DNA of 24,672 nt, taken from positions 1 to 24,672 of IMG/VR virus record IMGVR_UViG_3300005584_000037. One strand, 5' to 3'. This DNA is from a virus. Under the pieces are notes generated by a model. The model saw only the letters and a program-made list of their open reading frames with translations, had not been told where the DNA came from and did no database searches. This document shows positions 6,163 to 12,133 of the stretch, one piece after another. The stretch's first letter is position 1. Each line of letters opens with the position of its first letter. A program made the position numbers and the translations under genes.

Positions 6163-6394
6163 CCAAACCGATTGTCATTACCCCCATACGCGCCTATGTC
6201 TACAAGACTGTGAAGATGGTTGCCGCGCCCGTAAGACTGTATGGCGTAAGCGCACCATACGCGAGCTGCAAGACCAAGAGCTAGAGGACGAAGCGTTTAG
6301 GAAGATTCCCCAATTTACTTATGAATGTAAGCACCTTGGGGTTTGTATGGATAGACCTAGCCATTGCCTAGATTGCCCGTCAAATAATGCCTGA
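6155..6394 (+). CDS. Cysteine-rich small protein, possible zinc binder
   Basis: A 79-residue protein with nine cysteines arranged in two groups: C-x-Y-P-x-T-R-L-C-L-Q-D-C-E-D-G-C at the N-terminus and C-K-H-L-G-V-C-x-x-R-P-S-H-C-x-D-C-P at the C-terminus, separated by a basic/acidic helix (KTVWRKRTIRELQDQELEDE). The spacing suggests two metal-binding knuckles. GGAG lies nine bases upstream and the start overlaps the preceding gene by 8 bases. Confidence 0.65.
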   Translation: MRDQTDCHYPHTRLCLQDCEDGCRARKTVWRKRTIRELQDQELEDEAFRKIPQFTYECKHLGVCMDRPSHCLDCPSNNA

Positions 6395-6452
6395 GATACT
6401 CTTCGTTGCGTTTATTGCGTTTATGATTTTCTTGGTACTTGTTGACAAATAA
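6387..6452 (+). CDS. Putative 21-residue membrane peptide
   Basis: The ATG overlaps the end of the previous gene by 8 bases. The product, MPEILFVAFIAFMIFLVLVDK, is almost entirely one membrane-spanning helix. Composition this extreme in a coupled position makes translation plausible, but there is no ribosome-binding site of its own. The last codons also contain the TTGACA of the downstream promoter. Confidence 0.45.
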   Translation: MPEILFVAFIAFMIFLVLVDK

Positions 6453-6471
6453 AAATTAAGTCTGATATGAT
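6442..6471 (+). promoter_or_regulatory. Sigma70-type promoter
   Basis: A perfect -35 TTGACA (6442-6447) and -10 TATGAT (6466-6471) with an 18-base spacer. Transcription would start near 6478. It points at a structured stretch with no convincing gene, which implies a dedicated RNA. Confidence 0.7.
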
Positions 6472-6477
6472 TCGCAC

Positions 6478-6575
6478 CGTTGCCGTCGTAAGCAATATCT
6501 TGAAGCCATTTAAGCCAGCATCCCTCCCCATTTCTATGGGGTTACGACAGGGGTTCTGGGTTAAGTGGCTTTTTT
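6478..6575 (+). ncRNA. Putative structured small RNA, about 98 nt
   Basis: It lies between the promoter at 6442-6471 and a T-run at 6570-6575. A 15-position outer stem pairs AGCCATTTAAGCCAG (6504-6518) with CTGGGTTAAGTGGCT (6556-6570), broken only by one G-G mismatch and one wobble. Inside are CCCCAT-TTCT-ATGGGG (6526-6541) and a CCCT/AGGG pairing (6522-6525 with 6549-6552). The first 26 bases appear single-stranded and could be the seed. No known RNA family is recognised. An alternative reading is simply the terminator of the upstream early operon. Confidence 0.55.
6504..6575 (+). terminator. Strong rho-independent terminator (branched stem and T-run)
   Basis: The long outer stem runs directly into six Ts. 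It would end both the small RNA and any transcript from the 3411-6452 genes, separating the early block from the recombination module. Confidence 0.65.
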
Positions 6576-6927
6576 ATTGTTTACGCGCAGCCGTACCCCT
6601 CACGATAGCAAAGCACCTACATGGGTGGCGAGGAAGAGAACATAGGGCAGCGCATCACCCCGTTGACAACCCTAGAGAACTGTGTGCGAGGTATCTCAGA
6701 AGATATGGGGACATGGTGAGACAAGACCCATATCGAATGAATCGCATCCCTATGGGGAAGCTAGTGCATACGCATGGGCTTGGGGGAGATGCTTCTCACC
6801 CTTGGGGAAACTATGTCTAAACATAATGTAACTATCGATAAGGAGAAACCGATTAATAAATACAATGACTAATCATCATAAGCGTGATACATTACTTACT
6901 CATTCCTAACTATCCGAAAGGGGAAAC
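6576..6927. other. Unassigned stretch between early and recombination genes
   Basis: About 350 bases. One frame stays open (to a stop at 6820), but its start lies inside the promoter, it crosses the terminator and it has no ribosome-binding site, so I do not call it a gene. GGTGAGA (6715-6721) and TCTCACC (6794-6800) can pair and enclose ACCCAT/ATGGG, hinting at another folded RNA. A 19-codon ORF begins MSKHNVTIDKEKPINKYND near 6812; weak support. ATTCCTAAC (6902-6910) belongs to the next gene's leader. Confidence 0.4.
6902..6922 (+). promoter_or_regulatory. TTCCTAA leader motif before ribosome-binding site
   Basis: ATTCCTAAC (6902-6910) followed by AAAGGGG before the ATG at 6928, the same spacing as in the double-hairpin leaders (22-29 bases from motif to start). 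No clear paired hairpins precede this copy. Confidence 0.55.
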
Positions 6928-7155
6928 ATGAAACCACTCATTTGTGCTGATTGCAAGTGGCACATTCCATCTAAACAAAGCTCAACCGTAGCTAACTACG
7001 ACCGTTGCAAAGCCTCAGAGGTTATCAACCTCGTTACTGGGGAAGCTAAACATACCTACTGTGAATCCATGCGCGTTGCCAATGGTGACTGTGGCATGGA
7101 TGCTAAGTTGTTTGAGTTAAACCAAGCTGAAGAGGAAACACCAAATGGCAACTAA
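6928..7155 (+). CDS. Cysteine-rich small phage protein
   Basis: Seventy-five residues with AAAGGGG before the ATG. Order of features: ICADCKWH (residues 5-12), YDRCKA, LVTGEAKHTYCESMRV, then GDCGMDAKLFEL. The C-x-x-C, R-C, L-V-x-G-x-x-x-x-x-C, C-G-x-x-A-K-x-F-E pattern matches a widespread uncharacterised family in phages and prophages, probably a zinc-binding fold. Its end overlaps the next gene by 11 bases, placing it in the recombination operon. Confidence 0.75.
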   Translation: MKPLICADCKWHIPSKQSSTVANYDRCKASEVINLVTGEAKHTYCESMRVANGDCGMDAKLFELNQAEEETPNGN

Positions 7156-7435
7156 GCTACAAAGTAATCTAGTCACCAAGCTACAAGAGATTAGACAACT
7201 CAAAGACACCATCCAAGACTTGAATGAGCAGCTTCAAGAAGTCAAAGACGAATCCAATAACCTAGAGCTAGCCTTAAAGAAGTGCATCTACTCTAAGGCA
7301 GAGCTGAATGACCAAATAGAGCAGCTCAAGGATGACCTGAACAAGTATTCAGAGCTGTATTACTCAACCAAGATTGTGGCTCAAGCACTCGGTTTAGCAG
7401 TTTATTACTTAACAAAGGAAAAACAACATGGCTAA
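7145..7435 (+). CDS. Coiled-coil protein
   Basis: Ninety-six residues. Residues 5-68 show long heptad repeats (LQEIRQLKDTIQDLNEQLQE, then LNDQIEQLKDDLNKY), followed by a mildly hydrophobic helix IVAQALGLAVYYL. It overlaps both neighbours (11 and 8 bases), so it is co-translated with the exonuclease and may be a structural partner of it. No family recognised. Confidence 0.7.
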   Translation: MATKLQSNLVTKLQEIRQLKDTIQDLNEQLQEVKDESNNLELALKKCIYSKAELNDQIEQLKDDLNKYSELYYSTKIVAQALGLAVYYLTKEKQHG

Positions 7436-8333
7436 TGATAGAAACGACTTTGCGCCAGAGATACGCAATAGCGCTTGGTGGTCAGGCGATAGCCGAAAGG
7501 CAGCCAATGGTCATGGCAATGATGCAGTCTTAGAAAAACTAGGGGTCAAGGAAAGAGAAGACATTAGCCACATTGAAGCAGTCCAAATGGGTCATGTTAT
7601 GCAGCCCATCATTGGCAGACTTGCTCAAGACAAACTAGGCATGGAATTGAAGGAAGCTGACTATGCGCTCACTCACCCGAAAGAGACTTGGATGCGTTCC
7701 CATTTCGACTTCATCTCGGCTGACGGGCAAACGCTTGTGGAAGTCAAAAACTACAACGCTGCTGTACGCAACAAGTTCGATAGTGAAGCCCAAATCATCC
7801 CTACGGCTGATATGGCGCAACTCATCCATGAAGCGGCTTGCCACAATATCAACGACATTGTGCTGGCTGTTTTATTTGGGGGACAAAACTTTGAAGTGTT
7901 TAAGTTCACCATTGAAGAAGCACAGAAAGAGCAGCTCATCAAGGATATGGCGAAGTTCTGGGGACACGTTGCGTCTAAGCAGTTGCCTGAACCTGAGACA
8001 ACCGAGCAAGCAAAGCTAATCTATTCTGTATCCGCACCTACATCCATCACCGCGCCACAGTCCCTAGAGCAGATGGTGCAAGCCTTGCAATACACCAAGA
8101 CTGAACTCAAGAAGTGGGAGAAGGAAGAAGAGAAACTTCAGGTGGAAATACAGAAATTTATGGGGGTCAATAGCGAATTGGTAACCCTAGACGGGCGAGT
8201 TCTGGTCACTTGGAAATCATCTAAGGGCAGCATGAAGTTTGACTCTAAGTTGTTTGAGCAGTCTATGCCAGACATTCACAAGTCTTATGTTCGGGAGTTT
8301 GCCGGTAGCCGTAGATTCTTAGTGAAAGGGTAA
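7428..8333 (+). CDS. YqaJ-type viral recombinase exonuclease
   Basis: A 301-residue nuclease of the PD-(D/E)xK superfamily. The N-terminal part has NSAWWSGDSRKAANGHGND; MGHVMQPIIGRL gives the helix before the active site. RSHFDFISADG holds the catalytic Asp (D94), and LVEVKNYN the E105-x-K107 pair. Near 130-142 the AQLIHEAACHN helix corresponds to the Q-x-x-H region of YqaJ/lambda-exonuclease proteins. The C-terminal third adds a coiled coil (residues about 212-243). Such enzymes resect dsDNA ends 5'-3' and hand ssDNA to an annealing protein, here the RecT-like product 390 bases downstream. AAGGAAAAACAAC precedes the ATG. The glutamate usual in the GxxxEP motif is replaced by methionine-glutamine, so activity should be checked. 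Confidence 0.85.
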   Translation: MANDRNDFAPEIRNSAWWSGDSRKAANGHGNDAVLEKLGVKEREDISHIEAVQMGHVMQPIIGRLAQDKLGMELKEADYALTHPKETWMRSHFDFISADGQTLVEVKNYNAAVRNKFDSEAQIIPTADMAQLIHEAACHNINDIVLAVLFGGQNFEVFKFTIEEAQKEQLIKDMAKFWGHVASKQLPEPETTEQAKLIYSVSAPTSITAPQSLEQMVQALQYTKTELKKWEKEEEKLQVEIQKFMGVNSELVTLDGRVLVTWKSSKGSMKFDSKLFEQSMPDIHKSYVREFAGSRRFLVKG

Positions 8334-8335
8334 TC

Positions 8336-8518
8336 ATGTTGCTATTCAAAACAAAACGATTAGAGCGCCTAGAGCAAGAAGTTGTCATGCTTGAAGACTT
8401 GTTTGCTCAAGCGCTACAACGCATAGACAAGCTAGAACAGGCTCGGTGGGGTCTGAGGGTTGACGGCACACCAAAATCAAAGCCCGGAAGGAAAGCTAAA
8501 GATGAACGCATTTCCTAG
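8336..8518 (+). CDS. Small coiled-coil protein with basic tail
   Basis: Sixty residues starting two bases after the exonuclease stop. A heptad region (LERLEQEVVMLEDLFAQALQ and on to residue 36) is followed by a basic tail SKPGRKAKDERIS containing an AT-hook-like P-G-R-K. The frame overlaps the next gene by 17 bases. AAAGGG precedes the ATG. It could be a DNA-contacting adaptor; the function is unknown. Confidence 0.65.
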   Translation: MLLFKTKRLERLEQEVVMLEDLFAQALQRIDKLEQARWGLRVDGTPKSKPGRKAKDERIS

Positions 8519-8693
8519 TGGACACGACCCTAAGACGGGTACTGCTGACAAAGGCATGAAGCTCAGAGATTACTTTGCGACTCAGGCTTTGCAAGGGATG
8601 CTTGCAGAACCATCACTCAAAGCAACGCCTGAAGAGTTTGCTCAGAGGGCTTACATGATTGCAGATGCAATGCTGCAAGCAAGAGACTTATAA
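8502..8693 (+). CDS. Small conserved phage protein (LRDYFA-type)
   Basis: An earlier start at 8460 exists, but AAGGAAAG before the ATG at 8502 and the conserved beginning MNAFPSGHD favour 63 residues. Motifs are GMKLRDYFATQALQGMLA and a C-terminal FAQRAYMIADAMLQAR. This arrangement is common in small proteins of betaproteobacterial phages and prophages, usually near recombination genes; role unknown. Confidence 0.75.
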   Translation: MNAFPSGHDPKTGTADKGMKLRDYFATQALQGMLAEPSLKATPEEFAQRAYMIADAMLQARDL

Positions 8694-8698
8694 ACACT

Positions 8699-8714
8699 AT
8701 TCCTAACTCGGAGA
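8699..8714 (+). promoter_or_regulatory. TTCCTAA leader motif before the RecT-like gene
   Basis: ATTCCTAAC (8699-8707) followed by CGGAGA and the ATG at 8722, 23 bases from motif to start. TTCC of the motif can pair with GGAG of the ribosome-binding site. Confidence 0.5.
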
Positions 8715-8721
8715 AAAACAC

Positions 8722-9573
8722 ATGAGTAATATCATCCCTGTATCAGACATGACAGTCATGGCTGACAGTATCGTAAAAAGCGGCTTCTACGGTTTTAAAA
8801 CCAAAGAGCAAGTCATGGCTGTAATGCTTGTAGCCCAAGCAGAAAACAAGCACCCTGCCTCTGTCGTGCAAGAGTACGACATCATTCAAGGCAAGCCAGC
8901 CCTGAAGTCTCAAGCTATCCTAGCCCGTTTCCAACTCTCTGGTGGCTCTGTCCAATGGGATGTAGTCACGCCCAAGGCAGTCAAGGGAACATTCAAGCAC
9001 CCACAAGGCGGTACTCTTACCGTTGAATGGACTATTGAAATGGCAAAGCAAGCCGGTATCTACCGTGACGGTAGTGGCTGGTCTAAGTACCCTGAAGATA
9101 TGCTTAGAGCTAGGGTTATATCTAGAGCCGTGCGCTCTATCTATCCAGCTTGTATCTTGGGACACTACGCTACAGAAGAGGTTATGGACTTTGATAGTCC
9201 TATGCCAAAGCACATGGGCGTTGTAGAAGACGTTAAACAGCCCTTAGAGGTCATAGAAGCCTCTACTGGTGACTACCCCATCATTAAGCCTGACGGTGAG
9301 ATATACGCCCTTTACGGCAATCCAGAGGAATGGATAGAAGCCTATGCTGGTTTGGCAGCTAGAGTCATGCAGTCTAAAACAATAACTGATGAACAGCGCA
9401 CCGAGAAGATTGCTGCCCTAGCACAGGCTAATCACGATATAACTGAGAAGTTCTCTAGCTTTGAGAGAATCAAGATTAGAGGTGAGTTAGCCAAGGTGGG
9501 AGTAAACCTAAACCCAAAGTCACCAGCGTCCCAGTTCGTAGCCGACATGGAACACAACGACAAAATATTCTGA
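8722..9573 (+). CDS. recT: RecT-like single-strand annealing recombinase
   Basis: A 283-residue protein. Visible hallmarks are KTKEQVMAVMLVAQAENKHP, then YDIIQGKPALKSQAILARFQ, GGTLTVEWTIEMAKQAG, and YPEDMLRARVISRAVRSIYP. Q-G-K-P-A-L-K-x-x-A-x-L-A and M-L-R-x-R-x-x-S are typical of the RecT/ERF-like group found in phages beside YqaJ exonucleases. It would coat ssDNA made by the exonuclease and anneal homologous strands, supporting genome circularisation, repair and gene exchange. The C-terminal third (after about 190) is less conserved and acidic-helical. Its leader carries the TTCCTAA motif, so it may be regulated with the early genes. No truncation seen. Confidence 0.82.
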   Translation: MSNIIPVSDMTVMADSIVKSGFYGFKTKEQVMAVMLVAQAENKHPASVVQEYDIIQGKPALKSQAILARFQLSGGSVQWDVVTPKAVKGTFKHPQGGTLTVEWTIEMAKQAGIYRDGSGWSKYPEDMLRARVISRAVRSIYPACILGHYATEEVMDFDSPMPKHMGVVEDVKQPLEVIEASTGDYPIIKPDGEIYALYGNPEEWIEAYAGLAARVMQSKTITDEQRTEKIAALAQANHDITEKFSSFERIKIRGELAKVGVNLNPKSPASQFVADMEHNDKIF

Positions 9574-9578
9574 ACCAT

Positions 9579-9740
9579 TTGCAGAACATAGGCTCACTAA
9601 CTCCAATGGACGCATTACAAAACTATGGCTCATTCAGGCTTGCAGCCCATATCGAATATCTTAGGAAGCAAGGACACCCAATCCTTACAACTATGGTTAA
9701 AGAAAATGGGCGCGAGTATGCCCGATATATCTACCGTTGA
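9579..9740 (+). CDS. Small helix-turn-helix protein
   Basis: The core reads SLTPMDALQNYGSFRLAAHI then EYLRKQGHPILTTMV. The L-T-P-x-x-A-L-x-x-Y-G-x-x-R-L-A-x-x-I-x-x-L-R-x-x-G-H signature matches the HTH_39-type domain common in phages. The first ATG (9606) falls inside the signature, so the natural start is probably upstream. I use TTG 9579, five bases after the RecT stop, which allows reinitiation; CTG 9570 is also possible, and no ribosome-binding site decides. Length is 53 residues from TTG, 44 from ATG. It may regulate the recombination operon. Confidence 0.6.
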   Translation: MQNIGSLTPMDALQNYGSFRLAAHIEYLRKQGHPILTTMVKENGREYARYIYR

Positions 9741-9750
9741 AAGGAAAATC

Positions 9751-10038
9751 ATGGAAAACCAAAAGAAACCCCCGTTTGTTCCGCAAGAGATGAAAGGACG
9801 AATGACAAAGAACACCTACAAAAAACAGGGTTCTTCTGAGCCAGACTGGAAAGGCACATTCATGTACGAAGGTCAAATCATTACCTTTGGTGCATGGGAG
9901 AACGATGCTGGCTTTGGCATCTACTACAACATCAAGCTCAACGACCCTAACTGGAACAAACAACAGCAGCAGTACCCTAAAGAGGTAACTGACAAACCGG
10001 CTAAGTCTTATCCAAAAGATAGTGACGTGCCATTTTGA
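9751..10038 (+). CDS. Small protein with SSB-like C-terminal tip
   Basis: AAAGGA before the ATG at 9751 gives 95 residues. The core has SSEPDWKGTFMYEGQIITFG and AWENDAGFGIYYNIKLNDP, a compact beta-rich layout, followed by a Gln-rich linker and the terminal PKDSDVPF. An acidic patch ending in Pro-Phe is how bacterial SSB proteins recruit partners. With RecT-like, YqaJ-type and RusA genes on either side, a ssDNA-binding role is plausible, but no canonical OB-fold signature was confirmed. Its TGA overlaps the TTG of rusA. Confidence 0.7.
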   Translation: MENQKKPPFVPQEMKGRMTKNTYKKQGSSEPDWKGTFMYEGQIITFGAWENDAGFGIYYNIKLNDPNWNKQQQQYPKEVTDKPAKSYPKDSDVPF

Positions 10039-10424
10039 CGGCTAGCTTCTCTCTCCCATTTCCCCCAAGCGTTAACACCTATTACCGCAACTTTCGCGGT
10101 CACATGGTGATGAGCGCCAAGGGAAGGGAGTTTAGAGAAGCTGTCCAAGTCTTTGTAATTGAAAACAACATTCCTAAGTTTGGGGACAAAAAATTGAAAC
10201 TAACACTAATTCTGCGTCCTAGAGACAAAAGAAAAATAGACATCGACAACCGTATCAAAGCGGTACTTGATGCACTAGAACACGCTGGAGTGTTTGACAA
10301 CGACTTCCAAGTTGACCACATTGAGATGATTCGAGGAGAGCAAATCAAAGGTGGGCTGCTTCATGTAGTCATAGAAGAGATGACCCCCCGACATCCCGAA
10401 GTCGAGTCCCACGAGGACAGTTAG
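10035..10424 (+). CDS. rusA: RusA-like Holliday junction resolvase
   Basis: A 129-residue protein starting at TTG, with TTGA overlapping the previous stop. The start is kept because PPSVNTYYR near residues 10-18 is the conserved RusA N-terminal motif and no ATG precedes it. The catalytic region is RDKRKIDIDNRIKAVLDALE (63-82), with D69 and D71 positioned like the acidic pair of E. coli RusA, followed by GVFDNDFQVDHI. The dimeric enzyme cuts four-way junctions, here to resolve recombination intermediates and branched DNA before packaging. Confidence 0.9.
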   Translation: MTASFSLPFPPSVNTYYRNFRGHMVMSAKGREFREAVQVFVIENNIPKFGDKKLKLTLILRPRDKRKIDIDNRIKAVLDALEHAGVFDNDFQVDHIEMIRGEQIKGGLLHVVIEEMTPRHPEVESHEDS

Positions 10425-10480
10425 GAACGTGACGGGGCAGCGTTTCGGGTAGCCCCACTTATTAAACCAACAGGACAAAC

Positions 10481-11269
10481 ATGGAAACAATCGACATCCC
10501 ATCAATCGGCACAGTAGAAATACCGCCAGAGAAAAACCACATCTTTGTAGCGACACCAATGTACGGTGGTCAATGCTTTGGCTTTTTTACCCAAGGCTGC
10601 CTACAGCTTCAAAAGCTAGCGTTCAACAACAACATAGACGTAACCTTTTCTTTTCTTTTTAATGAGTCTCTCATTCAGCGAGGACGCAATCTCTTGGCTC
10701 ATGCCTTTCTAAAGACCAAATGCACTCACATGATGTTTATTGATTCAGACATTAAATTCATTCCAGAACACATCTTGCCAATGATTTCTGCTGACAAGGA
10801 CATCATCTGCGGAATCTATCCCAAGAAGGAAATCAATTGGAAAACAGTACGCACCGCTATGGACGCTGGTGTACCTGATGACCAGCTAAAACACCATACA
10901 GGCAACTTTGTTGTGAACCTTGTGAATTACGAGGAAACAGTCACAGTTCCAATTGGTGAGCCTCTAGAGATATGGAATGGCGGCACAGGCTTTATGCTCA
11001 TCAAGCGCGAGGTCTATGAAGGTCTAGTAGGGAAACTACCTACATACCTCAACAATGTTATGGACATCCAGAATCCTCAGAACGGGGAAAAAGTCAATGA
11101 GTTCTTTGCTACTTGCATAGAAGAGCAATCAGGACTCTTACTCTCTGAGGACTATTACTTCTGTAAGAGGGCTAGAGAGCATGGCTTTAAAGTTTGGGCA
11201 GCGCCTTGGGTAGACCTAGCCCATGTAGGCACATACGCCTTTGAAGGTCAGCTTCTCAAGACACCGTAA
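10481..11269 (+). CDS. GT-A-fold glycosyltransferase
   Basis: A 262-residue protein. It starts with a nucleotide-binding-like strand HIFVATPMYGG (20-30), has RGRNLLAHAFL and then MMFIDSDIKF, with the D-x-D metal/sugar-nucleotide site at residues 88-90. WNGGTGFMLIKREVY and a late SEDYYFCKRARE supply the acceptor-side and E-D motifs of GT2-like enzymes. The C-terminus has a conserved HVGTYAF. AGGA precedes the ATG; just upstream a hairpin pairs GGGGC (10434-10438) with GCCCC (10452-10456) without a T-run. It ends 22 bases inside the 3' end of the oppositely oriented methyltransferase. It may glycosylate virion proteins, DNA bases or host glycans; the sequence does not say which. Confidence 0.8.
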   Translation: METIDIPSIGTVEIPPEKNHIFVATPMYGGQCFGFFTQGCLQLQKLAFNNNIDVTFSFLFNESLIQRGRNLLAHAFLKTKCTHMMFIDSDIKFIPEHILPMISADKDIICGIYPKKEINWKTVRTAMDAGVPDDQLKHHTGNFVVNLVNYEETVTVPIGEPLEIWNGGTGFMLIKREVYEGLVGKLPTYLNNVMDIQNPQNGEKVNEFFATCIEEQSGLLLSEDYYFCKRAREHGFKVWAAPWVDLAHVGTYAFEGQLLKTP

Positions 11270-11778
11270 AAATATAAGTCATGGGCAATTTCGTTAACAC
11301 CAAACTGGTACTCAACGAACTTGCTCATGTCGCAGTTGTCCTTAAAGTCTTGCTCTGTAAGGTTGCGGTAGTAGTCTCCGCAGAACGGTGCATCTTGTGG
11401 GTTTGTCTTGCGTGTGCCGTGTTCGGCTCTGCCAGTAGTAGCGCAGGAGAAGAAGACCAACCCGCACCCCATCCTCGCCATATTGTTGAATGTCTTAACC
11501 CACTCAGGGTTATGCTCAAAGCACTCACAACTAGCCACTACATCAAAGCTGTTATCAGGGAAGACCAGTTCTTCACCTTTTGCTACCAAATCAACCCCCG
11601 CACCTATGCCAAGGTCAACGCCAAGGTAAGCACAGTTCTTAAAGAATTGCCGTATTGAGCCGTTTAAGTCAAGGCTGCCGACTTCTAGGACTCGTCTGTT
11701 AGCAAAGTATTGTGGAAGTTTCTCTCTAACAAAGGAGACAAACTCTAACTGTGCAGGATGACTCAACGACAACCCCAA
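11248..11778 (-). CDS. SAM-dependent methyltransferase (class I)
   Basis: A 176-residue Rossmann-fold enzyme. Motif I is RVLEVGSLDLNGS (29-41), strand 2 ends in the acidic YLGVDLG (51-57), and the post-motif reads LVFPDNSFDVVAS (71-83) followed by CECFEHN. This resembles Methyltransf_11 proteins acting on small molecules or sugars rather than DNA methyltransferases, since no D/N-P-P-Y motif is present. It lies last in the long leftward operon and overlaps the rightward glycosyltransferase gene tail-to-tail, so the pair could serve one glycan-modification pathway. No terminator was seen between them. Confidence 0.82.
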   Translation of the reverse strand: MGLSLSHPAQLEFVSFVREKLPQYFANRRVLEVGSLDLNGSIRQFFKNCAYLGVDLGIGAGVDLVAKGEELVFPDNSFDVVASCECFEHNPEWVKTFNNMARMGCGLVFFSCATTGRAEHGTRKTNPQDAPFCGDYYRNLTEQDFKDNCDMSKFVEYQFGVNEIAHDLYFYGVLRS

Positions 11779-11987
11779 CGCTTACGCGCTGCTTTGCCTC
11801 GTTCTCCAGTCCACGACTTACTTCTAGCGCAGAAAGACTTTTGGCGAGGTCCTGACTTAGTTGGGGCTTTGAGTTTGCTGCCAGTAGCTCGGTTGTATTT
11901 AGCCCGACCTTTAGCAGTCAAGCCACCACCCGCTTTGACAGATAACTTCTCGCCTCTACCGACAGAGAGATTAGTCTTCTTTGGCAT
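11763..11987 (-). CDS. Small basic phage protein (DUF6321-like)
   Basis: A 74-residue, strongly basic protein. The centre GGGLTAKGRAKYNRATGSKL and the later QKSFCARSKSW, ending ARKRWGCR, match the small phage family I know as DUF6321 (G-G-L-T-x-K-G-R-x-x-Y-N-x-x-T-G-S-x-L-K-A-P). Charge suggests DNA or RNA contact or a place in the virion; no function is established. It overlaps the methyltransferase by 16 bases and shares one base (TAATG) with the gene before it. Confidence 0.75.
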   Translation of the reverse strand: MPKKTNLSVGRGEKLSVKAGGGLTAKGRAKYNRATGSKLKAPTKSGPRQKSFCARSKSWTGERGKAARKRWGCR

Positions 11988-12133
11988 TAGCGTTTGGACT
12001 TTCTTTTAGCAGTCTTTGCAGAACGCACAAATGCTTCAACAGTAGGGTAGCCCTTTTGACCGGGCTTCTTAGCGGGAAGACCCGCCTCCCTACGCTTGTT
12101 GATGTTGTAGTACAGACCTTTTTTAGCTGGCAT
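11987..12133 (-). CDS. Small basic phage protein (KKGLYYNI-type)
   Basis: Forty-eight residues, MPAKKGLYYNINKRREAGLP through KKPGQKGYPTVEAFVRSAKT to a lysine-rich end. GAGGAG lies seven bases before the ATG. The start overlaps the M15 peptidase gene by 11 bases and the stop shares a base with the next start. M-P-x-K-K-G-L-Y-x-N-I plus Y-P-T-x-x-A-F-x-x-S-A-K-T is a recurrent small phage protein of unknown role. Confidence 0.72.
   Translation of the reverse strand: MPAKKGLYYNINKRREAGLPAKKPGQKGYPTVEAFVRSAKTAKRKSKR

Noticed and set aside
6467-6820. 117-codon open frame over the small RNA and the gap
   Set aside because: Its start lies within the -10 element, it runs through the terminator stem and T-run, has no ribosome-binding site and no recognisable motif.
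10434-10456. GGGGC/GCCCC hairpin before the glycosyltransferase as a terminator
   Set aside because: No T-run follows and the gene begins 25 bases later; at most a weak leader hairpin.
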